DNA of 64,000 nt from NCBI RefSeq assembly GCF_009720625.1, contig NZ_CP046266.1:4569501-4633500 (forward strand), read 5' to 3'. Each line of letters starts with the position of its first letter. Positions within the stretch are counted from its first letter, which is position 1. A model generated the notes under the pieces. The model made no database searches, was not told the DNA's origin, and saw only the letters and a list, made by a program, of their open reading frames with translations. Position numbers and translations under genes: made by a program. This DNA is from Metabacillus sediminilitoris (GTDB taxonomy: Bacteria; Bacillota; Bacilli; Bacillales; Bacillaceae). Shown in pieces: positions 35,745 to 42,822 of the stretch.

Positions 35745-35958
35745 AAACATTCACACCTTCCTCAGATTTCATAATTTGATAGTTTTTATGTGACACTACA
35801 GTAAGTGGTGTGTCAATTTTTAGTTCCTCAGCATCAGACTTGCTTATCGTGACTATGACACTTTCTTCTCTTACTTTGCACACTTCTCCCATAATCAACA
35901 TACTGTTTCGTTCAAAAAGGATTTTATCCCCTTCTTTAGCTTTGCTATCTGCCATCAT
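35734..35958 (-). CDS. ykvS: YkvS-like (DUF2187) small protein
   Basis: About 74-80 residues: AKEGDKILFERN, GEVCKVREESVIVTI, TPLTVVSHKNYQIM, the DUF2187 pattern of a small KOW/SH3-like barrel. Start is uncertain: ATG at 35976, 35958 or 35955; the latter two follow GGAG at a rather long distance. Function unknown in B. subtilis. It is divergent from the TetR gene. Confidence 0.7.
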   Translation of the reverse strand: MMADSKAKEGDKILFERNSMLIMGEVCKVREESVIVTISKSDAEELKIDTPLTVVSHKNYQIMKSEEGVNVYDN

Positions 35959-36060
35959 TTTGACTTTACACTCCATTTTTAATAAAAGTATAAAAAAGTA
36001 ATAGATTTAACAAGAAACTTAGTTCAAGTATTGCATGTCACAACATGTGTGTCAACAAAT

Positions 36061-36076
36061 ATGAACTTGAGTTCAT
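36061..36076. promoter_or_regulatory. Palindromic operator upstream of the TetR gene
   Basis: Perfect 16-bp palindrome ATGAACTTGAGTTCAT 42 bp before the TetR start, in the region divergent from the ykvS pair. A degenerate second copy (AACTTAGTTCAAG) lies near 36017-36029. Typical of TetR autoregulation. Confidence 0.55.
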
Positions 36077-36117
36077 GTTTTAGTTCTTATGTGTTAAGAT
36101 AAAGTTGAGGTGATACT

Positions 36118-36765
36118 ATGTCTGAACATGAAGACGAACATCTTGTTGGGGAATATCCTTATGTGCCTAAACAAAAGCGAGCTCTGCAAAAAAGACGTTC
36201 ATTACTTGAAAGCGGGCGTGCCTTGTTTATTGAAAAAGGGTATGATCAAACAAATGCCAAGGAGATTGCTTCACATGCAGGTGTTGCTATAGGTACCTTT
36301 TATAGGTATTTTACAGATAAAAGGCAACTTTTGATGTCGCTTCTTGAGGATAAAATCGAAAAACTTTTACCCCCTGAGCCAAATTGGACAAACGTTGACC
36401 CAGAAGCATTTTTTGCAAGTTTATTAGAACAACATTATCAACAGCTTGATCAACAAAGTTTAACACGAGTATTTCCAGAATTGATCCTAAAAGATTCACA
36501 ATTTGCTGAAGTAATTGCTGAAGCAAAGAGAATTACACACTCAAGGATTCGTTTAAGTCTCGAAAATGCCAAAGAGCAAGGTCTTGTTTGGAAAGATTTA
36601 GATTTGGACACAGTTTCGTGGTCGATCATGGTATTATCTGAAAAAATACCAGAAAAACAACAAGAAAGTGGAAGCCCAGTAAACTATTACGAACTTGCTA
36701 AAATTATTTGCCGTATCGCATTCCCTCCAGAGGCCATTCAAGATTTAAAAAAACTCCAAGAATAA
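36118..36765 (+). CDS. TetR-family transcriptional regulator
   Basis: 215 residues. N-terminal TetR HTH (RALQKRRSLLESGRALFIEKGYDQTNAKEIASHAGVA, then GTFYRYFTDKRQLL) after a basic 20-residue extension; the C-terminal ligand domain is unassigned. The start follows TTGAGGTGATACT. A palindrome with matching half-sites lies upstream. No obvious efflux gene is divergent; the ykvS pair is the neighbour. Confidence 0.85.
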   Translation: MSEHEDEHLVGEYPYVPKQKRALQKRRSLLESGRALFIEKGYDQTNAKEIASHAGVAIGTFYRYFTDKRQLLMSLLEDKIEKLLPPEPNWTNVDPEAFFASLLEQHYQQLDQQSLTRVFPELILKDSQFAEVIAEAKRITHSRIRLSLENAKEQGLVWKDLDLDTVSWSIMVLSEKIPEKQQESGSPVNYYELAKIICRIAFPPEAIQDLKKLQE

Positions 36766-36852
36766 GAGCAACAAGATTGGATTTTATTTATATTCAGTAA
36801 GATGGACTTTTAGAACATTAAAGATTCTGTCACAATTTCCTGTTATTATATA

Positions 36853-36881
36853 TTGACGAAAGAACCAATATATCTTATGAT
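36853..36881 (+). promoter_or_regulatory. Sigma-A promoter for the Mn riboswitch/fbpB operon
   Basis: TTGACG, a 17-bp spacer and TATGAT, about 25 bp upstream of the riboswitch core. Confidence 0.75.
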
Positions 36882-36902
36882 TTATGTAATTAAATTAATC
36901 GT

Positions 36903-37063
36903 ATCTCCTAAAGGGGAGTAGCTTTTACAATAAAGTCGTCAATACAGAGGTTTCTCACTCTCGGCTTTGTTGGCAACGAACTGTTGTTAGCAAGACCTTT
37001 ACTTATTGGTAAAGGTCTTTATTTGTTAAAAAAACCTTTACCAATATTGGTAAAGGTTTTTTT
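36903..37063 (+). promoter_or_regulatory. yybP-ykoY Mn2+ riboswitch with two tandem terminators
   Basis: Elements in order: AAAGGGGAGTAGC (36910), AGTCGTCA, CGGCTTTGTTGGCA, GCAAGACCTTTA. The switch hairpin AAGACCTTTAC...GTAAAGGTCTT (36992-37020) is followed at once by a second, near-perfect hairpin with arms AAAAAACCTTTACCAA (37028-37063) and a T-run. The two share the same CCTTTAC arm, so the arms could also pair across. The downstream gene is fbpB-like, not a known Mn exporter. Confidence 0.9.
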
Positions 37064-37108
37064 ATTTGGAAACTCCAACTTAGGTAAACGAAAAAGGAGA
37101 CTTCAACA

Positions 37109-37252
37109 ATGAGAAAAGTATCATTTGTAGAGCTAATGAGAAAAAATAAAGAAGAATTACTGAAAGATAAAGCACAAATTGAAAAGATTGAAAAACGTAT
37201 CGATCAAAAATATATGAAAAAATTATCTAATCATATTAATCAAGGAGGATAA
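37109..37252 (+). CDS. FbpB-family small basic protein
   Basis: 47 residues, very basic: MRKVSFVELMRKNKEELLKD then KAQIEKIEKRIDQKYMK, matching the FbpB pattern (FxELxxxNKxELLxDxxxxxxIExRIxxK). B. subtilis FbpB assists the sRNA FsrA in the iron-sparing response and is Fur-controlled. Here the gene sits directly behind a Mn riboswitch. Ribosome site AAAAAGGAGACTTCAAC. The Spo0M-like gene starts 2 bp after its stop. Confidence 0.8.
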   Translation: MRKVSFVELMRKNKEELLKDKAQIEKIEKRIDQKYMKKLSNHINQGG

Positions 37253-37254
37253 TT

Positions 37255-37641
37255 ATGTTATTGAGAAAATACATGTCTCTACTAGGTGTAGGTTCCGCGA
37301 ACATAGATCTTGTATTACCAAAGGATACTTATCATCGCGGAGAATTAATTAATGGATATTTTTATATAAAGGGTGGAACAATTGAACAGAAAGTTAAGCG
37401 AATTGACTGTGATTTAGTGATGGTCAATCAATCAACTGGACAAGAAAAAATTGTTGATACAGCGATCATTTTGTCCACTAATGTCATTAATTCTGAAGAA
37501 TGTAATAAAATTTCCTTTACGTTTAAACTGCCTGAAACAATACAAGCTTCTTCAGAGGACATCACTTACCGCTTTAAAACGAGACTTACGTTCAATGAAG
37601 GTGTTGCAAGTAATGACCAAGATTTTATTCAAGTCATTTAA
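37255..37641 (+). CDS. Short Spo0M-like protein
   Basis: 128 residues, only the N-terminal arrestin-like domain of Spo0M (usual length about 258). The features are FLLRKYMSLLGVGSANIDLVL-like start, TYHRGELINGYFYIKGGTIEQ, IDCDLVM and FTFKLP. The ribosome site AAGGAGGATAATT lies in the end of the fbpB-like gene. Full-length Spo0M influences sporulation and cell division; whether a one-domain form does is unknown. It could be a naturally short paralogue rather than a truncation. Confidence 0.75.
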   Translation: MLLRKYMSLLGVGSANIDLVLPKDTYHRGELINGYFYIKGGTIEQKVKRIDCDLVMVNQSTGQEKIVDTAIILSTNVINSEECNKISFTFKLPETIQASSEDITYRFKTRLTFNEGVASNDQDFIQVI

Positions 37642-37706
37642 TTGACTAGTAAGCTTGAACTATACTAGATACACAATTTTATTACATCTTAGTAGGGGTG
37701 ATAGAC

Positions 37707-37982
37707 ATGTATAAGTATTTTAAGAGGATCAAATTCATACTAAAATTTTGGAAGTTCATCCCCTTTCTAAAAGAATTCTTTTTCTCTAAGGAAGTAGAGA
37801 TGCATAAAAAAGCGATTGGAATCCTGTTCATAATTGCCTATGCATTCTTTCCCTTTGATTTAATTCCCGATTTTCTTTCCCTCTTTGGGATTGTCGATGA
37901 TGTTGTGATTGCTACTTTTGTTTTAGAAAGAATGATTAAGATGTCACCGCAATTTCTGAAAGACAAATATAAACTTAACTAA
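37707..37982 (+). CDS. ykvA: YkvA-like DUF1232 membrane protein
   Basis: 91 residues. HKKAIGILFIIAYAFFPFDLIPDFLSLFGIVDDVVIATFVLERM is the DUF1232 signature, with the PFDLIPDF and DD motifs between two helices. The ATG at 37707 follows AGTAGGGGTGAT. Function unknown; a hairpin terminator follows. Confidence 0.85.
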   Translation: MYKYFKRIKFILKFWKFIPFLKEFFFSKEVEMHKKAIGILFIIAYAFFPFDLIPDFLSLFGIVDDVVIATFVLERMIKMSPQFLKDKYKLN

Positions 37983-37989
37983 AGAGTAT

Positions 37990-38034
37990 AATAAGCCTGT
38001 AAAGATTTACATAATCTTACAGGCTTATTTATTT
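37990..38034 (+). terminator. Terminator after ykvA
   Basis: Hairpin AAGCCTGTAA.../...TTACAGGCTT followed by T/A-rich DNA. Confidence 0.8.
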
Positions 38035-38128
38035 AAAGAAAACTAACAAAATTTACTAACTTTGAAACTTTATTTTCTATTAAACGTAAATGTAGCTAAT
38101 ACAATATGATTTTGGAGGAAACGTATGT

Positions 38129-38602
38129 ATGGAATGGATTCAACAAACTGACGGCATTTGGCAATATTTTATATTATTTTTACTAGCGGCAGCCCCTTTA
38201 TTAGATGTCTTTCTTGTTGTTCCGCTAGGAATTGGATTGGGTTTAAATCCGATCGCTGTCGGGATCATTGGTTTTGCAGGAAACTTTCTAATGGTACTTA
38301 TTTTCGGACTCTTTTTTAGACAGCTCTCAAAGTGGAGAGAGAAAAGAAGACAAAAGAAGGGGATAACAGCACCATCAAAAAGAGAAACAAGAGCAAGGAG
38401 AATATGGGAAAAATATGGACTACCTGGACTTGCCTTGGTTGCTCCCGGTATCGTAGGTACAGACTTAGCTGCTATATTAGCACTCACCTTTGGTTCTTCA
38501 CGTCCTCGTGTGATTTCGTGGATGGCGATTAGTTTAGTCATATGGACCATCGCATTAACAATCGGCTCAGTATATGGTTTTGGATACATGAAGGTAATTT
38601 AA
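38129..38602 (+). CDS. Small multidrug export-type membrane protein
   Basis: 157 residues with about four to five helices: PLLDVFLVVPLGIGLGLNPIAVGIIGFAGN, a basic loop SKWREKRRQKKG, then EKYGLPGLALVAPGIVGTDLAAILAL. This is the Sm_multidrug_ex family; transport is implied only by the family name. The ribosome site is TGGAGGAAACG. Its terminator was split by the adjacent insertion sequence. Confidence 0.75.
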   Translation: MEWIQQTDGIWQYFILFLLAAAPLLDVFLVVPLGIGLGLNPIAVGIIGFAGNFLMVLIFGLFFRQLSKWREKRRQKKGITAPSKRETRARRIWEKYGLPGLALVAPGIVGTDLAAILALTFGSSRPRVISWMAISLVIWTIALTIGSVYGFGYMKVI

Positions 38603-38616
38603 TTAAAAGAGGCTGT
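38601..38616. terminator. Left arm of a terminator split by the IS element
   Basis: AATTAAAAGAGGCTGT is perfectly complementary to 40125-40140. Without the IS the two arms would make a 16-bp hairpin with a 12-base loop between convergent genes. Confidence 0.75.
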
Positions 38617-38629
38617 CAAAATGAACTAT

Positions 38630-38684
38630 ACCCCGAATAACGGACACCACTATAAAAGGTGCCCCATATTCGGGGTTTTTTGTA
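38630..38684 (+). terminator. Terminator within the left end of the IS
   Basis: Outer arms CCCCGAATA and TATTCGGGG followed by TTTTTT enclose a weaker inner hairpin. It would stop transcripts entering the element, and now also ends the upstream gene's message. Confidence 0.75.
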
Positions 38685-38743
38685 CCTCTCAAAAAAATCC
38701 CGTTTATAATAAACTTAATGAATATGAACGGGGGATTATCTTA

Positions 38744-39172
38744 ATGAGGAATTTATATACAGATTTTCAAATTAAGGAATTAGAAAAAAATCCAAATATA
38801 GTAAGTGTTTCAGAACGGACAATCACCTACAGTCCTGATTTTAAGATAAAAGCAGTACAGGAATATAAACAAGGGAAGTTACCTTCTCAGATCTTTATTG
38901 AAAATGGATTTGAATTAGAGATTATTGGCAAAAAGCAACCTAAACGTTGTCTCCAAAGATGGAGGGAAACCTATGATCGTTTTGGTGAGGAAGGGTTCCT
39001 TACGGAACGTCGTGGTAAGGGAAGTACAGGGAGACCATCCTCAAAATCCCTTTCTGTAGAGGAACAACTTAAGAAGGCAGAAGCTCGGATTAAATTCCTA
39101 GAGGCTGAGAATGATTTTTTAAAAAAGCTAGAAGAATTAGAAAGGCAGGCGTTGAAGAAGAAAAGATATTAA
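38744..39172 (+). CDS. IS3-family transposase OrfA
   Basis: 142 residues from the ATG at 38744 after CGGGGGATTA; the frame stays open upstream into the inverted repeat but lacks a start signal. Two helix-turn-helix regions (DFKIKAVQEYKQGKLPSQIF, KRCLQRWRETYDRFG) and a leucine-zipper-like coiled coil (VEEQLKKAEARIKFLEAEND) for OrfA/OrfAB pairing. A -1 slippage at A-AAA-AAG (39121-39127) fuses it to OrfB. Confidence 0.9.
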   Translation: MRNLYTDFQIKELEKNPNIVSVSERTITYSPDFKIKAVQEYKQGKLPSQIFIENGFELEIIGKKQPKRCLQRWRETYDRFGEEGFLTERRGKGSTGRPSSKSLSVEEQLKKAEARIKFLEAENDFLKKLEELERQALKKKRY

Positions 39173-40074
39173 CAAAGGCTGAAACGTTTTATTTGATTGA
39201 GAAGACAATTAGGGAACACCAGTTGAAGGGTTCTGTTACCTACCTATGCAAATTAGCAGGTGTAAGTCGTAGTGGCTATTATGACTGGCTAAAGTCTGCC
39301 TTATCACGGGAACTTCGAGAAGAGAAGGACGAATTAGATATAGAACTAATTAGGCATATCTTTATAAGTAAAAAGGAGAAGGTTGGAGCCCTTCAAATCA
39401 AAATGTTCTTGGAGAATGATTATTTAGCTGTGATGAACCACAAGAAGATTAGACGGTTGATGGCTAAATATAATCTAGTAGCCAAGATTAGAAGGACAAA
39501 TCCTTATCGAAAAATAACAAGGGCGACTCAGGAACATCGTACCTGCCCCAATATCCTTAATCGTGAATTTAGCCAGGAAGAGCCAGGGAAAGTGTTACTT
39601 ACGGATATTACCTATATTTATTATGGTAATGGACAGAAGGCTTATTTATCTTGCGTTAAAGATGGAACAACGAAAGAAATCCTAGCTTATTATTTATCGA
39701 CTTCCTTGAAAATGGATATTGTACATAAGACACTGATAAAGTTAGAAAAAGCAGTAAATGGCTACTTCCATCCGGAAGCAATCTTACATTCAGATCAAGG
39801 GTTTCACTATACTCATCCTGAATTCCAGATGAAAGTAAAGAAATTAGGACTAACACAATCCATGTCCCGCAAGGGGAATTGTTGGGACAATGCCCCAATG
39901 GAAGGATTCTTTGGCCACTTCAAGGATTTGGCTGAGTTTAAAACGTGTGAAAGTATATCTGAAGTGAAAATAGAAATCGATAGAGTAATAGAGGATTATA
40001 ACAACTACCGTTATCAATGGGGCTTAATGAAAATGACCCCGGCACAATACCGGGGTTACTTATTAGCAGCATAG
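39128..40074 (+). CDS. IS3-family transposase OrfB (made as OrfAB by -1 frameshift)
   Basis: The frame is open from the slippery site; independent translation could start at TTG 39193. HTH_21 region (LKGSVTYLCKLAGVSRSGYYDWL) then an rve integrase core with catalytic Asp in LLTDITYIYY, Asp in LHSDQGFHY and Glu in NAPMEGFFGHFK, spaced normally. No disruption is seen, so transposition is plausible. Confidence 0.92.
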
Positions 40075-40124
40075 GCACTTTTTTTAAACTGTCCGTAATG
40101 TGGGGCACAGTTCAAAATTCTAAA

Positions 40125-40140
40125 ACAGCCTCTTTTAATT
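40125..40140. terminator. Right arm of the terminator split by the IS element
   Basis: ACAGCCTCTTTTAATT, exact complement of 38601-38616. It lies 23 bp after the cstA stop. As a lone arm it cannot end cstA transcripts. Confidence 0.75.
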
Positions 40141-40163
40141 AATATATTATAAAAAATTTTGTA

Positions 40164-41960
40164 TTAAGATACTGATGTAACATCCATTTGTACACGTGGC
40201 GTGTTCCAAAGTTCCATCCACTTTTTAATAGCAGATACTAATATGATGACACCCAAAATGAGCATGATAATTGATAATATTGCATTCAGAACATTGAAAC
40301 CTGCTGCAGCTGGGTTTAAGTAAACATTTTTCACCATCCAATAGCCTGCATAGTTTACTGTAATAAACAAATAGGCAAGCGGGATGAGACATGTTAACAT
40401 ATATCTCCGTTTATCTGCCATTTTCAAAATAACAGTCGCACCAATAATTAACCCGATTGAGGCCATAAGCTGGTTGGATACACCAAATAATGCCCAAACG
40501 GAACCAATGTCCCCTGAATAAAGAAGATATCCCCACATAAAACATGCTAATGCACTCGCAATAATGTTTCCAGGCAGCCAATCCGTTTTTTTCAATGGCT
40601 GATAAAATTCACCGAAGAAATCTTGAATGAGATAACGAGCTACACGTGTGCCTGCATCGATTGCCGTTAAGATAAAGACGGCTTCAAACATAATAACAAA
40701 TTGAAAGAAGTAAGATGATAAGGTATCAAACCAAGGTATGCTTGTAAAGATATACGTCATCCCTACAGCCAATGTTACGGCCCCACCAGTTCTACCTTCT
40801 AAATCTAATCCAATTTCACGTGCTAGTTCTGGCAAGTGAACAACTTCCATTCCTAATGTTTTAAATACTTCAGGTGTTGAGTTAATCGCAAAATAATCAG
40901 CAGGCTGTAGAGCAGTAGCTGCAATTAGTGCCATGATTCCTACTAAACATTCAACAAGCATTGCTCCAAAACCGACTACTTTAATATCACTCCAACGATC
41001 GAGCATTTTTGGTGTTGTACCTGAACCAACGAAGGCATGGAATCCAGAAATGGCTCCACATGCGATCGTTATTGAAATGAACGGCCACACTGGTCCTGCT
41101 AAAATCGGTCCGCCTCCGCCAACAAACTCTGTTACTGCTGGAAAGTGGATCGAAGGATTAATAATGAACACTCCAATAATTAAAGCGATAAATACACCAA
41201 TTTTCATAAAGCTGCTTAAGTAATCCCTTGGTGCAAGTAAAAGCCATACTGGTAAAGCTGCTGCAAAGAAAGCATAAATAGGTAAAATAATAGCCAATGT
41301 TTTTGAATCAAGTGTTAAGAAATCTCCAAGTGCAGTACCTTGTATGGATGGTCCTGCAAAAACCCCAATCATAAGCAAAATAAAGCCAACTGTTGAAGCT
41401 AATTTTAAGTTTCCTGTTTTCTTGTAAAACAAACCTACACCCATCGCAATTGGAATGGTAATTCCTACTGCAAACGTTCCCCATGGGTTATTTTCAAGAG
41501 CATGAAGCACAACCATGGACAAACCAGCCATTGTAATTGTAATAATAAACAACATCGCAAGTCCTGTACAGAAACCTGCAACAGGTCCAAGTTCTTCTTT
41601 TGCTACTTCAGAAAGTGATTTGCCTTTTTTTCGCATTGACGCAAAAAGAACAACTGCATCATGTACAGCCCCACCAATAACTGCCCCAATTAATAACCAG
41701 AGCAAGCCTGGAAGATAACCAAATTGAGCTGCTAAGATTGGTCCTACAAGTGGACCAGCTGCTGCAATCGCAGCAAAGTGATGTCCGAACGTTACCCATT
41801 TATTTGTTGGGACATAGTCTTTCCCATCATTTAATTCATGTGCTGGAGTAGGTTTAGCATCATTGAGCTTTAAAACCTTAACAGCCATGAATGTCCCATA
41901 AAGACGATAAGCAATCATTAATATACACATCGAAGCAATAACTATTGTAACCGCATTCAT
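40164..41960 (-). CDS. cstA: CstA-family transporter (probable pyruvate/peptide uptake)
   Basis: 598 residues, some 16-18 membrane helices: TNKWVTFGHHFAAIAAAGPLVGP, GGAVHDAVVLFASMRKKG, GSGTTPKMLDRWSDI and VSNQLMASIGLI are CstA hallmarks. The relative BtsT of E. coli is a pyruvate/H+ symporter controlled by the LytS/LytR-type BtsSR system; here lytST lies immediately upstream. Ribosome site ATAAGGAGGTCGCATAAA. Substrate is inferred from this context. Confidence 0.88.
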   Translation of the reverse strand: MNAVTIVIASMCILMIAYRLYGTFMAVKVLKLNDAKPTPAHELNDGKDYVPTNKWVTFGHHFAAIAAAGPLVGPILAAQFGYLPGLLWLLIGAVIGGAVHDAVVLFASMRKKGKSLSEVAKEELGPVAGFCTGLAMLFIITITMAGLSMVVLHALENNPWGTFAVGITIPIAMGVGLFYKKTGNLKLASTVGFILLMIGVFAGPSIQGTALGDFLTLDSKTLAIILPIYAFFAAALPVWLLLAPRDYLSSFMKIGVFIALIIGVFIINPSIHFPAVTEFVGGGGPILAGPVWPFISITIACGAISGFHAFVGSGTTPKMLDRWSDIKVVGFGAMLVECLVGIMALIAATALQPADYFAINSTPEVFKTLGMEVVHLPELAREIGLDLEGRTGGAVTLAVGMTYIFTSIPWFDTLSSYFFQFVIMFEAVFILTAIDAGTRVARYLIQDFFGEFYQPLKKTDWLPGNIIASALACFMWGYLLYSGDIGSVWALFGVSNQLMASIGLIIGATVILKMADKRRYMLTCLIPLAYLFITVNYAGYWMVKNVYLNPAAAGFNVLNAILSIIMLILGVIILVSAIKKWMELWNTPRVQMDVTSVS

Positions 41961-42084
41961 TTTATGCGACCTCCTTATAGGTTATTTGTCTTCATGTTAC
42001 TACTTAAAAACGCTAACATTGCGGTTTCAAAATAAAATGCTAAAATGAGAGACTGAGCCGCATATTTTCAAGTCTGAAATGCAA

Positions 42085-42822
42085 TTAAAAATCCAGCAAT
42101 TGTTTTAGATCCTTTGTATATGTTCGACTTACCGGTACTTTTTCCCCGTCTTTCATAATGAGATTATAGGTGGAGTGAAACCACGGCTCAATTTCTACAA
42201 TTGCATATATATTTATTAAAAATGCTCTATGAACACGTAAGATTTGATGTGATTGAAGCTTTCGTTCAAAGCTAATGAGTGGTTCACTGACTTGATATTT
42301 ATTTTTTTCCGTAACAACGATTGTTTTTCCATCAATTGTTCCAATATATAATAGTTCATTTACGTTGATGATGACTATTCGTTCATCAACTGTTATCGCT
42401 AGCCGGTCATTCCCTTCAGTCCGATTGCTTATTTTTGCTCCATTCATATTTTTCTTTGTACGCAGAATTTTTGCTAATTTTTGGATTGTTGTTTGAACTC
42501 TCGTTTCATCGAATGGCTTTAATAAATAGTCAATTGCATGCAAGTCAAATGCTTTTAATGCGTATTCATCAAATGCAGTTGCAAAGACAATTTCCGGCCG
42601 ATGTTTTTGTTGAAGAATCTTACTAGCTAAATCCAATCCACTTTCACCTGCTAACTGAATATCTAAAAAAAGGACATCCACTTCCACCTCAAATATCTTT
42701 CCAATTGCATCGTCAATCGATTCTGCCTCACCCACAATTTCCACTTGTTTTGTTCGGCGTAATAAATATGCTAACTCATCTCTAGCTAATGGCTCATCAT
42801 CAACGACAAATGCCTTAATCAT
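42085..42822 (-). CDS. lytT: LytTR-family response regulator LytT
   Basis: 245 residues. Receiver with Asp54 in LFLDIQLAGESG and the switch Thr/Lys in FATAFDEYALKAF and LLKPFDE; C-terminal LytTR DNA-binding domain (ILRVHRAFLINIYAIVEIEPW, GEKVPVSRTYTKDLKQLL). It overlaps lytS by 4 bp and precedes cstA, its probable target. In B. subtilis LytST responds to pyruvate and controls a pyruvate carrier. Confidence 0.9.
   Translation of the reverse strand: MIKAFVVDDEPLARDELAYLLRRTKQVEIVGEAESIDDAIGKIFEVEVDVLFLDIQLAGESGLDLASKILQQKHRPEIVFATAFDEYALKAFDLHAIDYLLKPFDETRVQTTIQKLAKILRTKKNMNGAKISNRTEGNDRLAITVDERIVIINVNELLYIGTIDGKTIVVTEKNKYQVSEPLISFERKLQSHQILRVHRAFLINIYAIVEIEPWFHSTYNLIMKDGEKVPVSRTYTKDLKQLLDF

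Larger units (their letters stand above)
38622..40114 (+). mobile_element. IS3-family insertion sequence (IS150 type), complete
   Basis: 1493 bp. Imperfect 25-bp terminal inverted repeats start TGAACT at the left and end AGTTCA at the right (about 20 of 25 match). The flanks carry a 3-bp AAA duplication. It contains orfA, orfB and an A6G frameshift site; the DDE triad is intact, so it may be active. It inserted into the loop of a terminator. Confidence 0.93.

Noticed and set aside
35967..36117. Rho-independent terminator at the TetR upstream palindrome
   Set aside because: The palindrome has a 2-base centre and no following T-run; an operator is more likely.
38140..38589. 149-codon minus-strand ORF
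   Set aside because: Antisense to the small multidrug export-type gene, which has clear helices and a ribosome site; shadow.
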